This document shows positions 1-5,618 of a stretch of DNA of 5,671 nucleotides, piece by piece (the stretch's first letter is position 1; the number at the start of each line of letters is the position of its first letter). Origin of the DNA: an uncultured Chlorobiaceae bacterium (GTDB taxonomy: Bacteria; Bacteroidota; Chlorobiia; Chlorobiales; Chlorobiaceae). The stretch is from assembly GCA_903904495.1 (NCBI GenBank), contig CAIVCU010000100.1, forward strand, positions 1 to 5,671, read 5' to 3'. A program made the position numbers and the translations under genes. The notes under the pieces are model-generated. The model was not told the DNA's origin and did not search any database. It saw only the letters and a list, made by a program, of their open reading frames with translations.

Positions 1-1
1 T

Positions 2-271
2 GCACGTCCCGCGGGAAGAGTAATCCTTTATAAAGGTACCATCTTCAGATATTCTCAGGATGAAATCCCGAATTACGGTACCAAAGTCTGGGCATTCAGG
101 ATTACGGAACTGACAGAACAAACCTATAATGAAGAGGCTGCTGCAGTGGAACCCGTAGTGCAGCCGGGGAATGAATGGTGGAACAAGGGCGGCATGCATA
201 CTGTTGATCCTCACCAGTGCGCATCAGGGGAGTGGATGGCCCTTGTCGATGGGTTCACGATAAACCCATAA
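2..271 (+). CDS. C-terminal part of a protein resembling the glucosamine inositolphosphorylceramide transferase 1 N-terminal domain family (partial)
   Basis: This is an open frame from the window edge to a TAA stop. It gives the last 89 residues of a protein whose start lies outside. The visible part opens with ARPAGR (residues 1-6), followed by a short Gly-containing turn, FRYSQDE (15-21), YG (25-26), then an ITEL-x4-Y-x-E segment (34-44) and HTVDPHQ (66-72), ending near WMALVDG (78-84). From memory of the family, the order 'ARPAGR ... R-x-x-QD ... YG ... I-x-x-L ... Y-x-E ... H-T' is characteristic of the beta-propeller-like domain found in plant GIPC transferase 1 and in many bacterial proteins of polysaccharide loci, where it is sometimes fused to formyltransferase or glycosyltransferase domains. 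The biochemical role of the bacterial versions is not settled, so the activity here is unknown. It ends 3 bp from the stop of the opposing GT2 gene, leaving no room for a separate terminator. Confidence 0.65.
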   Translation, partial: ARPAGRVILYKGTIFRYSQDEIPNYGTKVWAFRITELTEQTYNEEAAAVEPVVQPGNEWWNKGGMHTVDPHQCASGEWMALVDGFTINP

Positions 272-274
272 ACT

Positions 275-1057
275 TCAATACAACAAATTCGGCCGTTTTC
301 GCTTATAATGGGTTTCGTAGAGCTTGGCATGCTGCATAAATTTGTAAAACGCATGCAAGACGGCAAAGATAAAGCCAAGAGTGCCATCTAAAAAACCTTT
401 CTTCAGAAAATAAATCTTAATGAATTCCCCAACGGGCCGGAAGAACAGAACAAACAATGAGAAACTTCTGTTTTTCTCTTGAAAGCGAACCTGTTCAAGG
501 GTTGTATAACGGTTTATTTTTTCAAGGTAAGACTCTAACGATTCAACATGGTAATGCAAAAGAGCCATACTTTTGTTTTTTGGATCAATCATAAAATCCT
601 TCCCTTTCAGCGTAATAACCCCGCCATGTACATGTGTCTCATACGTTGCGCAATCTTTTTTCCAGAACCGTTTATCAATTCTTCGATACATGCAGTGCAA
701 CGGCTTCCCTAAAACAAAATCCTGTTTTGGAAAGGACAATGTTGTATAACCATCCTTGTTATCAGTGAACTCCTTTAAATAGTACCATAATTTTTCAGGG
801 ACAATCTCATCCGCGTCAATGACCAGAAGCCACTCAGAGGATATTTGAGCATGAGCCCAATTGCGTGCAATTTCAGCATACCCTGACCTTTCATAATAAA
901 TGACCTTACACCCATATTCCTGTGCAATAGAAACTGTTTCATCGGTTGAGTACATATCACATACAATAATCTCATCAGCCTTATCAAGGGCTGCAAGACA
1001 TTGACGCAATACTCTTTGCGCATTGTAGGTATTTATCACCACAGATATGGTTGCCAT
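275..1057 (-). CDS. GT2 glycosyltransferase, WaaE/KdtX-like (LPS core glucosyltransferase type)
   Basis: The gene encodes 260 residues from the ATG at 1057. The frame stays open to a TTG at 1066, but the ATG places the first beta strand (MATISVVINTYN) where the family expects it. Neither start has a clear Shine-Dalgarno. Seen: the GT-A nucleotide-binding start ISVVINTYN (4-12), CDMYSTDET (33-41) in the position of the usual DxxSTDxT loop, and the metal-binding DADE (81-84). Also seen are KPLHCMYRRIDKRFWKK (118-134), an LHYHV block (167-171) and a C-terminal KKGFLDGTLGF...LHAFYKFMQHAKL segment (219-245). The C-terminal block is typical of the WaaE/KdtX group, which adds glucose beta-1,4 to heptose of the LPS inner core; such enzymes act at the cytoplasmic face of the inner membrane through the hydrophobic and basic C-terminal helices. 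Length is normal for the group. The exact sugar and acceptor here are inferred only. It stands alone on the minus strand, between an opposing gene end and a decayed region. Confidence 0.88.
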   Translation of the reverse strand: MATISVVINTYNAQRVLRQCLAALDKADEIIVCDMYSTDETVSIAQEYGCKVIYYERSGYAEIARNWAHAQISSEWLLVIDADEIVPEKLWYYLKEFTDNKDGYTTLSFPKQDFVLGKPLHCMYRRIDKRFWKKDCATYETHVHGGVITLKGKDFMIDPKNKSMALLHYHVESLESYLEKINRYTTLEQVRFQEKNRSFSLFVLFFRPVGEFIKIYFLKKGFLDGTLGFIFAVLHAFYKFMQHAKLYETHYKRKRPNLLY

Positions 1058-1084
1058 CAGACACAATTATTATAAGTTATAACA

Positions 1085-1239
1085 AACTCAATCAGCAGTA
1101 TGAAACTGTTCATGCGTCGAACCAGGCAACTCAATCAGAAAATGGACTAACCGCATTCGCACTCAGTCATCAACAACATCCAGTACAAAATAAAGTGCTG
1201 ATTACAGCATCACGCTACACAACCACCAGACCTCAATCA
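1085..1239. repeat. Scattered short direct repeats (CTCARTCA)
   Basis: AACTCAATCAG occurs exactly at 1085-1095 and 1128-1138. The core CTCAATCA recurs at 1232-1239, with a one-base variant CTCAGTCA at 1162-1169. Spacings are 43, 32 and 70 bp. The copies fall in different reading frames, so a repeated protein motif does not explain them. They could be regulator sites, remnants of duplication, or chance in low-complexity DNA. Confidence 0.35.
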
Positions 1240-1454
1240 TCTGTATCAATTATAATGGTAAAAATCACTTATACGCATTTTTCCACGCATTATCATCAGA
1301 AACCCATAAGAATGTTTACAGGGTAACTTATTATATTAAAAAACAACACTATCCGGGCATACATTATACCACTAGACCAATTAATGTATCGAACAAATCA
1401 TCTGCATTTGATAAATACTTCCAGTATGCAGAATTTTTCAGCGTAGCAATGTGA
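1194..1454 (+). pseudogene. Decayed N-terminal fragment of a GT2 glycosyltransferase gene
   Basis: Frame 3 is open from 1194 to a TGA at 1452-1454 but has no usable start codon. It reads TSIICINYNGKNHLYAFF near 1230-1283, followed by HALSSETHKNVYRV. This lines up with the N-terminal strand-loop-helix-strand of GT2 enzymes, whose consensus is roughly VSIIIVNYNGKxxLxxxLxSLxxQTxKNxxV. Immediately upstream the better match lies in frame 1, where codons 1243-1254 read VSII, so the frame changes within 1248-1256. Further on, PINVSNKSSAFDKYFQYAE (about 1377-1433) loosely resembles the 'N-x-N-x-G-F-x-x-A-x-N' helix of GT2 enzymes, but the usual DxxSTD segment between is missing, and the frame ends long before the metal-binding DxD. 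I infer an eroded gene whose remainder was deleted. Chance resemblance cannot be excluded because only about 30 residues match well. Confidence 0.45.
1359..1389. repeat. 8-bp inverted repeat with 15-bp spacer
   Basis: ATACATTA at 1359-1366 is matched exactly by TAATGTAT at 1382-1389, with 15 bases between. It lies about 100 bp upstream of the ATG at 1487 and inside the decayed GT2 segment. A dyad of this size can be an operator for a dimeric regulator, but the arms are AT-rich and there is no U-tract, so a terminator is unlikely. Chance occurrence is quite possible. Confidence 0.3.
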
Positions 1455-1486
1455 ATGGTTAAGTGAACTAATCCCTAAAGACAACG

Positions 1487-2446
1487 ATGAACGTATTTAA
1501 AAAAATTTATTTAAAAACAAAAAATAGAAACTTATATGATCTGTTGAAGCAGAATAAACTATTTGAAGAATTTAATCAACAGTATTTAGAAAGTTGTCAA
1601 GCGCAAAATTTATTTAAATACAATATTGATATCGCCAATCCCCTTTCCTTCAAACACAGCGGCAATGCCGGCGATATAATCTATTCTTTACCGACAGTTT
1701 ATGCGCTTTCAAAAGGATTCCCTGCGGATATATATCTTCACTTAAATCAACCCGCAAAATATGACGAAATAAGAGGCAATCATCCGCTTAAAAATGTAAT
1801 GCTTGATAAGAATATGTTCTCCATGCTATCCCCTTTATTACTTTCACAAGACGGAATAAGAGAGTGCAAAGCATACAACCTTGATAACGTGCATTACGAC
1901 CTTGATATTATACGGAAAGCGCCTATAAAACTTGATAGAGGTAATATTGTTCGATGGTATTTTCTTTTATTTGGAGTTACTGCAGATTTAAGTAAGCCAT
2001 GGCTTTTTGTTGAGCCGGATTACTCTTTTTCCGACTATATAATGATTGCAAGAAGTGCCGGCTATCACTCCCCCGGGATTGATTACTCCTTCATAAAGAA
2101 ATACAAAAAGGTAGTTTTTGTTGGAATAAAAGAGGAGTTTTATGAGATGAGGAAAATATTGCCCTCTATTGAATATCATCAGGTTTCTGATTTCCTTGAA
2201 CTTGCAAAATCTATTGCCGGATCCATGTTTATTATAGGAAACCAATCTTTCCCATTTTCGATAGCTGAGGCATTAAAGGTAAGACGTGCACTCGAACAAT
2301 TTTATATTTGCCCAAATGTCAATGTTGAAGGCAGTAATGCCTACGACTTCTGCTTTCAGCCGCAATTTGAAATGATTGTTGATAAACTCTATCAGCAGGA
2401 TGATAACGGCCTGAATAAACAAAATGACCATTCGGATGAATTGTGA
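1487..2446 (+). CDS. Divergent GT9 (heptosyltransferase-like) GT-B protein with HSGNAGD motif
   Basis: The gene encodes 319 residues from ATG to TGA. The ribosome site is weak: only an AAAG lies about 7 bases upstream of the ATG. Seen: a Lys/Asn-rich N-terminal region (1-50), FKHSGNAGDIIYSLPTVYAL (55-74), VVFVGIKEEF (209-218), then VSDFLELAKSIAGS (233-246) and FIIGNQSFPFSIAEALK (248-264). In GT9 heptosyltransferases the N-terminal loop ends in a conserved Gly-Asp, and this Asp is the catalytic base in E. coli WaaC; D63 occupies that place here. The C-terminal SIAGS...GNQSFPFSIAEAL corresponds to the 'TNDSGPMHLAAAL' nucleotide-sugar motif of GT9, but with the Asp-Ser replaced. I infer a sugar transferase or a relative of unknown substrate, often annotated as hypothetical. 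The tail (303-319) is polar and probably flexible. Base composition is clearly lower in GC than in the minus-strand genes, suggesting separate acquisition. Its stop is 5 bp from that of the convergent GT4 gene. Confidence 0.75.
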   Translation: MNVFKKIYLKTKNRNLYDLLKQNKLFEEFNQQYLESCQAQNLFKYNIDIANPLSFKHSGNAGDIIYSLPTVYALSKGFPADIYLHLNQPAKYDEIRGNHPLKNVMLDKNMFSMLSPLLLSQDGIRECKAYNLDNVHYDLDIIRKAPIKLDRGNIVRWYFLLFGVTADLSKPWLFVEPDYSFSDYIMIARSAGYHSPGIDYSFIKKYKKVVFVGIKEEFYEMRKILPSIEYHQVSDFLELAKSIAGSMFIIGNQSFPFSIAEALKVRRALEQFYICPNVNVEGSNAYDFCFQPQFEMIVDKLYQQDDNGLNKQNDHSDEL

Positions 2447-2451
2447 ATTGT

Positions 2452-3510
2452 TCATTGTTGGCAATCTCGCAACAGAGAAAGTTCTGCAACCAGGCTTTCA
2501 GAACTGGTTTTCCACGAAAAGGTCTCAGCTCGCTCTTTTGCAAGCAGCCCGAGTTTGTTTCGAAAAAGAGCATCATCCCGCAACATCTTAATCCTGTCAG
2601 CCCACTCTTCCGGTTTATCGGGTGAAGCAAAAAGGGCAACCCCATCCATCACTTCAGTCATAGCCGGTCGCGAACTGCAGATAGAGGGCGTACCAAGCAT
2701 AGCAGCTTCAAGCGGAGGCAGACCGAACCCTTCGTAAATGCTTGGAAAAACCAAAGCAAGAGCCTTACTGACCACAAATCCTGTCTCTCGATCTTTCAAG
2801 CGCCCTAAAAAATGGACCCGTTCCTGAATTTGCATATCAGTGACAAGCGACCGTGCCCTTTTGTTCCCCCCAATCATAACAAGATTAATGTCATTGATTG
2901 ATGAATCGAGCATGGCCTTAAAAACGACTTCAATGTTTTTATGCCGGTCAAATGATCCTAAATAAACAATAAACTTACCATTTGGCAAGGTAACAGAGTT
3001 TTTTTCTACAACAGGAAGGGTTGTAACACCGTTGTATATGACACTGATGGCATCAATGGGTATGTCCAATAACCTGGCAATATCTTGCGCACTTGAATGA
3101 CTTATAGTCAATATCTTATCAGCCTGCCGGGCAATCGATTTGAGCCTGATCTGAAAATCCTTGGCAATCTCGTCAAAAATATCAGGAAACAGTAGTGGGA
3201 TAACATCATGAATAAGAATGCAGGAGGGATGGGGTAACTTTTCAGGACACCACTGAATCGCAGAGTAAAAGAAAACGTTTTGGGATATACTTTTTTTTGG
3301 CTTCAGCCCACAACCTGACGACTGCAACCGGAGTTGTTTGAGAAGTTCACGTGATACCCGACCAACTCCCCGAGGATCTTCAATAGCTTTTTTATGAAAC
3401 TTTATATTAACATCATCAATGGGAATATCAATATAGTGACGCAACTTGGCGTTAAACGGTACTGTCTGATTGTTTCTAAACGTTTCAATAAGTCTCTTCA
3501 ACCTGCCCAT
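2452..3510 (-). CDS. GT4 family glycosyltransferase (GT-B, retaining)
   Basis: The gene encodes 352 residues starting at ATG 3510. Seen in order: an N-terminal domain with the glycine loop GVGRVSREL (48-56), HDVIPLLFP (101-109) and SHSSAQDI (137-144), the last marking the end of the acceptor half. The donor-binding half follows, with VYLGSFDRHKN (182-192), LVMIGG (210-215), VHFLGRL (232-238) and FPSIYEGFGLPPLEA (255-269). The last carries the E-x7-E pair (E260, E268) that defines GT4 enzymes and contacts the nucleotide sugar. 'HDVIPLLFP' together with 'GSFDRHKN' is common in mannosyl- and rhamnosyltransferases of O-antigen and capsule loci, but the sugar cannot be read from sequence. Length is typical and the gene looks intact; it lacks a signal peptide, as expected for a cytosolic or membrane-associated enzyme. 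Its first 26 bases overlap the end of the GT2-GT9 fusion gene, and a Shine-Dalgarno lies inside that gene, so the two are probably co-transcribed and translationally coupled. Confidence 0.92.
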   Translation of the reverse strand: MGRLKRLIETFRNNQTVPFNAKLRHYIDIPIDDVNIKFHKKAIEDPRGVGRVSRELLKQLRLQSSGCGLKPKKSISQNVFFYSAIQWCPEKLPHPSCILIHDVIPLLFPDIFDEIAKDFQIRLKSIARQADKILTISHSSAQDIARLLDIPIDAISVIYNGVTTLPVVEKNSVTLPNGKFIVYLGSFDRHKNIEVVFKAMLDSSINDINLVMIGGNKRARSLVTDMQIQERVHFLGRLKDRETGFVVSKALALVFPSIYEGFGLPPLEAAMLGTPSICSSRPAMTEVMDGVALFASPDKPEEWADRIKMLRDDALFRNKLGLLAKERAETFSWKTSSESLVAELSLLRDCQQ

Positions 3511-5464
3511 AGCATTGGCCTTTGTCTACACTATGCCCAATATTCCCATCATTACAAGGGTATTTCATGATAAGCTCATCAAACTTCGCGATAACCATCT
3601 CAGGAGTCAACATCATCCGGCATGGCTCCTTTTTCCACCGGATGGAGCGGCTCTTGCATCCGACATCCCAGCAGGGATAGCAGGCGAGGCCTTCCGGCTC
3701 AATAACCTCATACTTCCGATAATATTTCAACCGTGATTCTGCAAGCACACCACCTGTGAAAATAGCTAAAAACGGGATATCCGATAATCCGGCTATATGA
3801 CATGCACTGGTATCTGTACTGATAACATACTTCCCCAGCTTCAAAGCCTCAATATACTCCTGAACGGAACTTGTCTTTCCAACAAGATTGACTGCGTTTT
3901 TTCCGCAGAGATATGAACTATCCTTTGTCCCGACAAAAAGGGGTACAAATCCCCTTCTCGCAACCGCTTCTATAAGTGATGGATAGTATTGTTCCCACCA
4001 GCTCCTGGCCGGGTTCGATGCCATAAGATTGAATGTCACAAACGGTAAATTTTCACGCCACCCACCTGCACGAAGCATCTCGATGACTCTCTCCTTTGCT
4101 TCAGGATACTCAGGCATGGGTAGCGATGTATAGTCACTACTCAAACCGAGCTTTCTTGTAAATGCAATATGCCGATGCACCTTGTTATCCTCTTTTGTTT
4201 CTGCAAAAGGACCGCTAAAATTCATTTCCATGTCAATGAGATTGTAGATGGTCGACTTATTGATCGGAACAGGGAGTGGTGAATATTTTTTCCCGTCCGG
4301 AATTGGATAAATCTCATCAAAAATGCTGAATCCAACCATCATCGCAATGTTTCGCTTATAAGTAAAAAGCACAAGCTTACGATCAGGGTATCGTTCACGA
4401 AGCTGACGAAACGAGGCAGTCAACATAAGTAAATCCCCTATACCATCGTCACGGATGATGACAATCGCATCGCGGTATGCATCAAAATCGAATGAAATGC
4501 GCTGTATTCGAGATCCGGAAAGCTCCCGAATCTGGCTATGCCACCTTTCTCGAAGCAAAACCCTGTCCGCCTCACCTTTACGCCAATCCCTTGTTGAGCC
4601 CTCAAAATGAAACAGTTCAGCTTTAGGCTCATAAAGGATTATAAATCCTGCCTGACGTAATCGCATACAAAAATCAGTATCCTGAGCCTCCTCAAAAAAT
4701 TCCTCGCTTAATTGAAACCGATCGTACACATCATGGCGCATCGCAACACAAGCAAAAGTTACGCCTGGAACAATAGAGACCACGTTTGCGGCTGGCAGAT
4801 CGGACGGTTCATTACGAAATATATGGTAACCATTTTCCTGCTCATCATACTCTATACCTGCATGCTGAATCGTTCCATCTGCATTAAGAAGCTTCGCCCC
4901 GACAATGCCAACCCGCCTGTCTTCGAGAGGAGCAACAAGTGCATCGAGCCATCCTGGTTTAACAATCGTATCGTTATTAAGTAAAACGAGATACTCACCA
5001 GAAGCATGTGTCCATATAAGGTCGTTATAATTTTTGGAAAAAAAGTAATCCCGAAACCAGACTATACGGATATTCTTATATTTCCTGACTGCTTTACGGT
5101 AGAATGCAACAACCTGCTTATCTTTGGTACCAGTATCCCCGATAACTATTTCTATCGTGTGTTTTCCGCAATATTTTTCCAAGGATTCAATACAGGGATA
5201 AATGAGATGGTATGCGTCTTTCGAGAGGATAGCGATCGTTACAAGACCCTTCTCATAATCATTCACAACTGGATAACCAACCGACATAACACTGCCTTTC
5301 GGGTTATGTCTCGTCTCAGTTTGTCGCTTTCGCTGATACCTTCTCAGGGCAAAATTCAGACCATCGAATCCATTTACCCAGTATTCTTTCCACAATAATA
5401 AATGGCGGAAGTTTCTTGATCGTTTTCTGACAGAATTTGAGAGTTTACGTATAGGCTTGATCAT
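3485..5464 (-). CDS. Bifunctional GT2-GT9 glycosyltransferase fusion
   Basis: The gene encodes 659 residues from ATG 5464. A basic, Arg/Lys-rich leader (1-60) precedes a GT2 domain (about 73-310): VTIAILSKD (75-83), IEIVIGDTGTKD (104-115), LLNNDT (161-166, the DxD-like metal site), VGIVGAKLLNADGTIQHAGI (185-204), QDTDFCMRLR (261-270) and HFEGST (286-291). The second half (about 333-635) is GT9-like: IRDDGIGDLLMLTASFRQL (337-355) with D344 at the position of the WaaC catalytic base, VNLVGKTSSVQEYIEAL (525-541), STDTSACHIAGL (549-560) replacing the usual NDSGPMHLAAAL, and FTGGV (569-573). A cysteine cluster C595-x2-C598-x4-C603-x11-C615 follows, as in heptosyltransferase II-type proteins. I infer that one polypeptide adds two successive sugars to a surface glycan at the cytoplasmic membrane face; donors are unknown. 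The ATG has no clear Shine-Dalgarno, whereas an internal ATG (codon 60) has a good one, so a 600-residue form is possible. It heads a two-gene unit with the GT4. Confidence 0.9.
   Translation of the reverse strand: MIKPIRKLSNSVRKRSRNFRHLLLWKEYWVNGFDGLNFALRRYQRKRQTETRHNPKGSVMSVGYPVVNDYEKGLVTIAILSKDAYHLIYPCIESLEKYCGKHTIEIVIGDTGTKDKQVVAFYRKAVRKYKNIRIVWFRDYFFSKNYNDLIWTHASGEYLVLLNNDTIVKPGWLDALVAPLEDRRVGIVGAKLLNADGTIQHAGIEYDEQENGYHIFRNEPSDLPAANVVSIVPGVTFACVAMRHDVYDRFQLSEEFFEEAQDTDFCMRLRQAGFIILYEPKAELFHFEGSTRDWRKGEADRVLLRERWHSQIRELSGSRIQRISFDFDAYRDAIVIIRDDGIGDLLMLTASFRQLRERYPDRKLVLFTYKRNIAMMVGFSIFDEIYPIPDGKKYSPLPVPINKSTIYNLIDMEMNFSGPFAETKEDNKVHRHIAFTRKLGLSSDYTSLPMPEYPEAKERVIEMLRAGGWRENLPFVTFNLMASNPARSWWEQYYPSLIEAVARRGFVPLFVGTKDSSYLCGKNAVNLVGKTSSVQEYIEALKLGKYVISTDTSACHIAGLSDIPFLAIFTGGVLAESRLKYYRKYEVIEPEGLACYPCWDVGCKSRSIRWKKEPCRMMLTPEMVIAKFDELIMKYPCNDGNIGHSVDKGQCYGQVEETY
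3519..3523 (-). promoter_or_regulatory. Ribosome binding site for the GT4 gene
   Basis: On the minus strand AAAGG lies 8 bases before the ATG at 3510, inside the last codons of the upstream fusion gene. This supports the start that creates a 26-bp overlap and fits reinitiation by ribosomes that have just finished the upstream gene. Confidence 0.5.
5295..5300 (-). promoter_or_regulatory. Strong internal ribosome site before codon 60 of the GT2-GT9 gene
   Basis: On the minus strand GAAAGG stands 7 bases before an in-frame ATG (5285-5287, codon 60), while the first ATG at 5462-5464 has no purine-rich site. Translation from codon 60 would still include the whole GT2 domain, which begins near residue 73. 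The upstream 59 codons nevertheless look coding (basic leader with a WKEYWVNGFDGLNFALRR stretch), so both starts remain possible. Confidence 0.4.
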
Positions 5465-5618
5465 TTGTGATGCTATTGAGTAAAATCCCAGAAGGTAAAT
5501 GCAGGATTAAAAAGGAAGAAGTGTAAGTGTGTAATTAAAATTGGGATTCACAATCAATAAAAGATAGAATGCTATGAAAACAAAAATAGCACAAAACTTT
5601 TAAATCTTCATCTTGAAG
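5465..5618. promoter_or_regulatory. Spacer likely carrying the promoter or leader for the minus-strand pair
   Basis: This AT-rich gap of about 150 bases lies ahead of the GT2-GT9 gene. It contains a small inverted repeat, GCTAT at 5571-5575 and ATAGC at 5586-5590. No clear sigma-70 -35/-10 pair and no strong terminator are visible. If the gene end at 5619 is real, the spacer may only be an intercistronic leader and the promoter may lie outside the window. Confidence 0.25.

Larger units (their letters stand above)
1067..1486. other. Gene-free AT-rich stretch between divergent genes
   Basis: About 420 bases separate the start of the WaaE-like gene from the start of the 319-residue gene. Every frame is broken or lacks a plausible start with a ribosome site. 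The stretch holds a decayed GT2 N-terminus on the plus strand, several CTCARTCA octamers (1087-1239) and an 8-bp inverted repeat (1359-1389). Any promoters for the two divergent flanking genes must lie here, but no convincing -35/-10 pair is visible on either strand. No RNA gene or terminator hairpin with a U-tract is apparent. Confidence 0.6.

Noticed and set aside
1069..1074. TATAAT on the minus strand just upstream of the WaaE-like ATG
   Set aside because: It would leave a leader of only about 5 bases, and no acceptable -35 hexamer lies 16-18 bp upstream; AT-rich DNA explains it.
1051..1326. Plus-strand open frame of 91 codons beginning with TTG
   Set aside because: It starts inside the opposing WaaE-like gene, has no ribosome site and shows no recognisable fold. 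Only its VSII segment is meaningful, as the upstream half of the decayed GT2.
2447..2451. Terminator between the convergent GT9-like and GT4 genes
   Set aside because: Only 5 bases separate the stops and no hairpin with a T-tract is seen there or in the adjacent coding ends.
2319..2645. Minus-strand open frame of 108 codons across the convergent gene ends
   Set aside because: It overlaps the ends of two well-supported genes in another frame and resembles no family.
5006..5398. Plus-strand open frame of 130 codons
   Set aside because: It lies wholly antisense to the GT2 domain of the fusion gene, whose motifs are unambiguous; it is a shadow frame.
5571..5590. GCTAT/ATAGC inverted repeat in the spacer before the fusion gene
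   Set aside because: Five-bp arms with a 10-bp spacer are expected by chance in AT-rich DNA; it is mentioned only within the spacer description.
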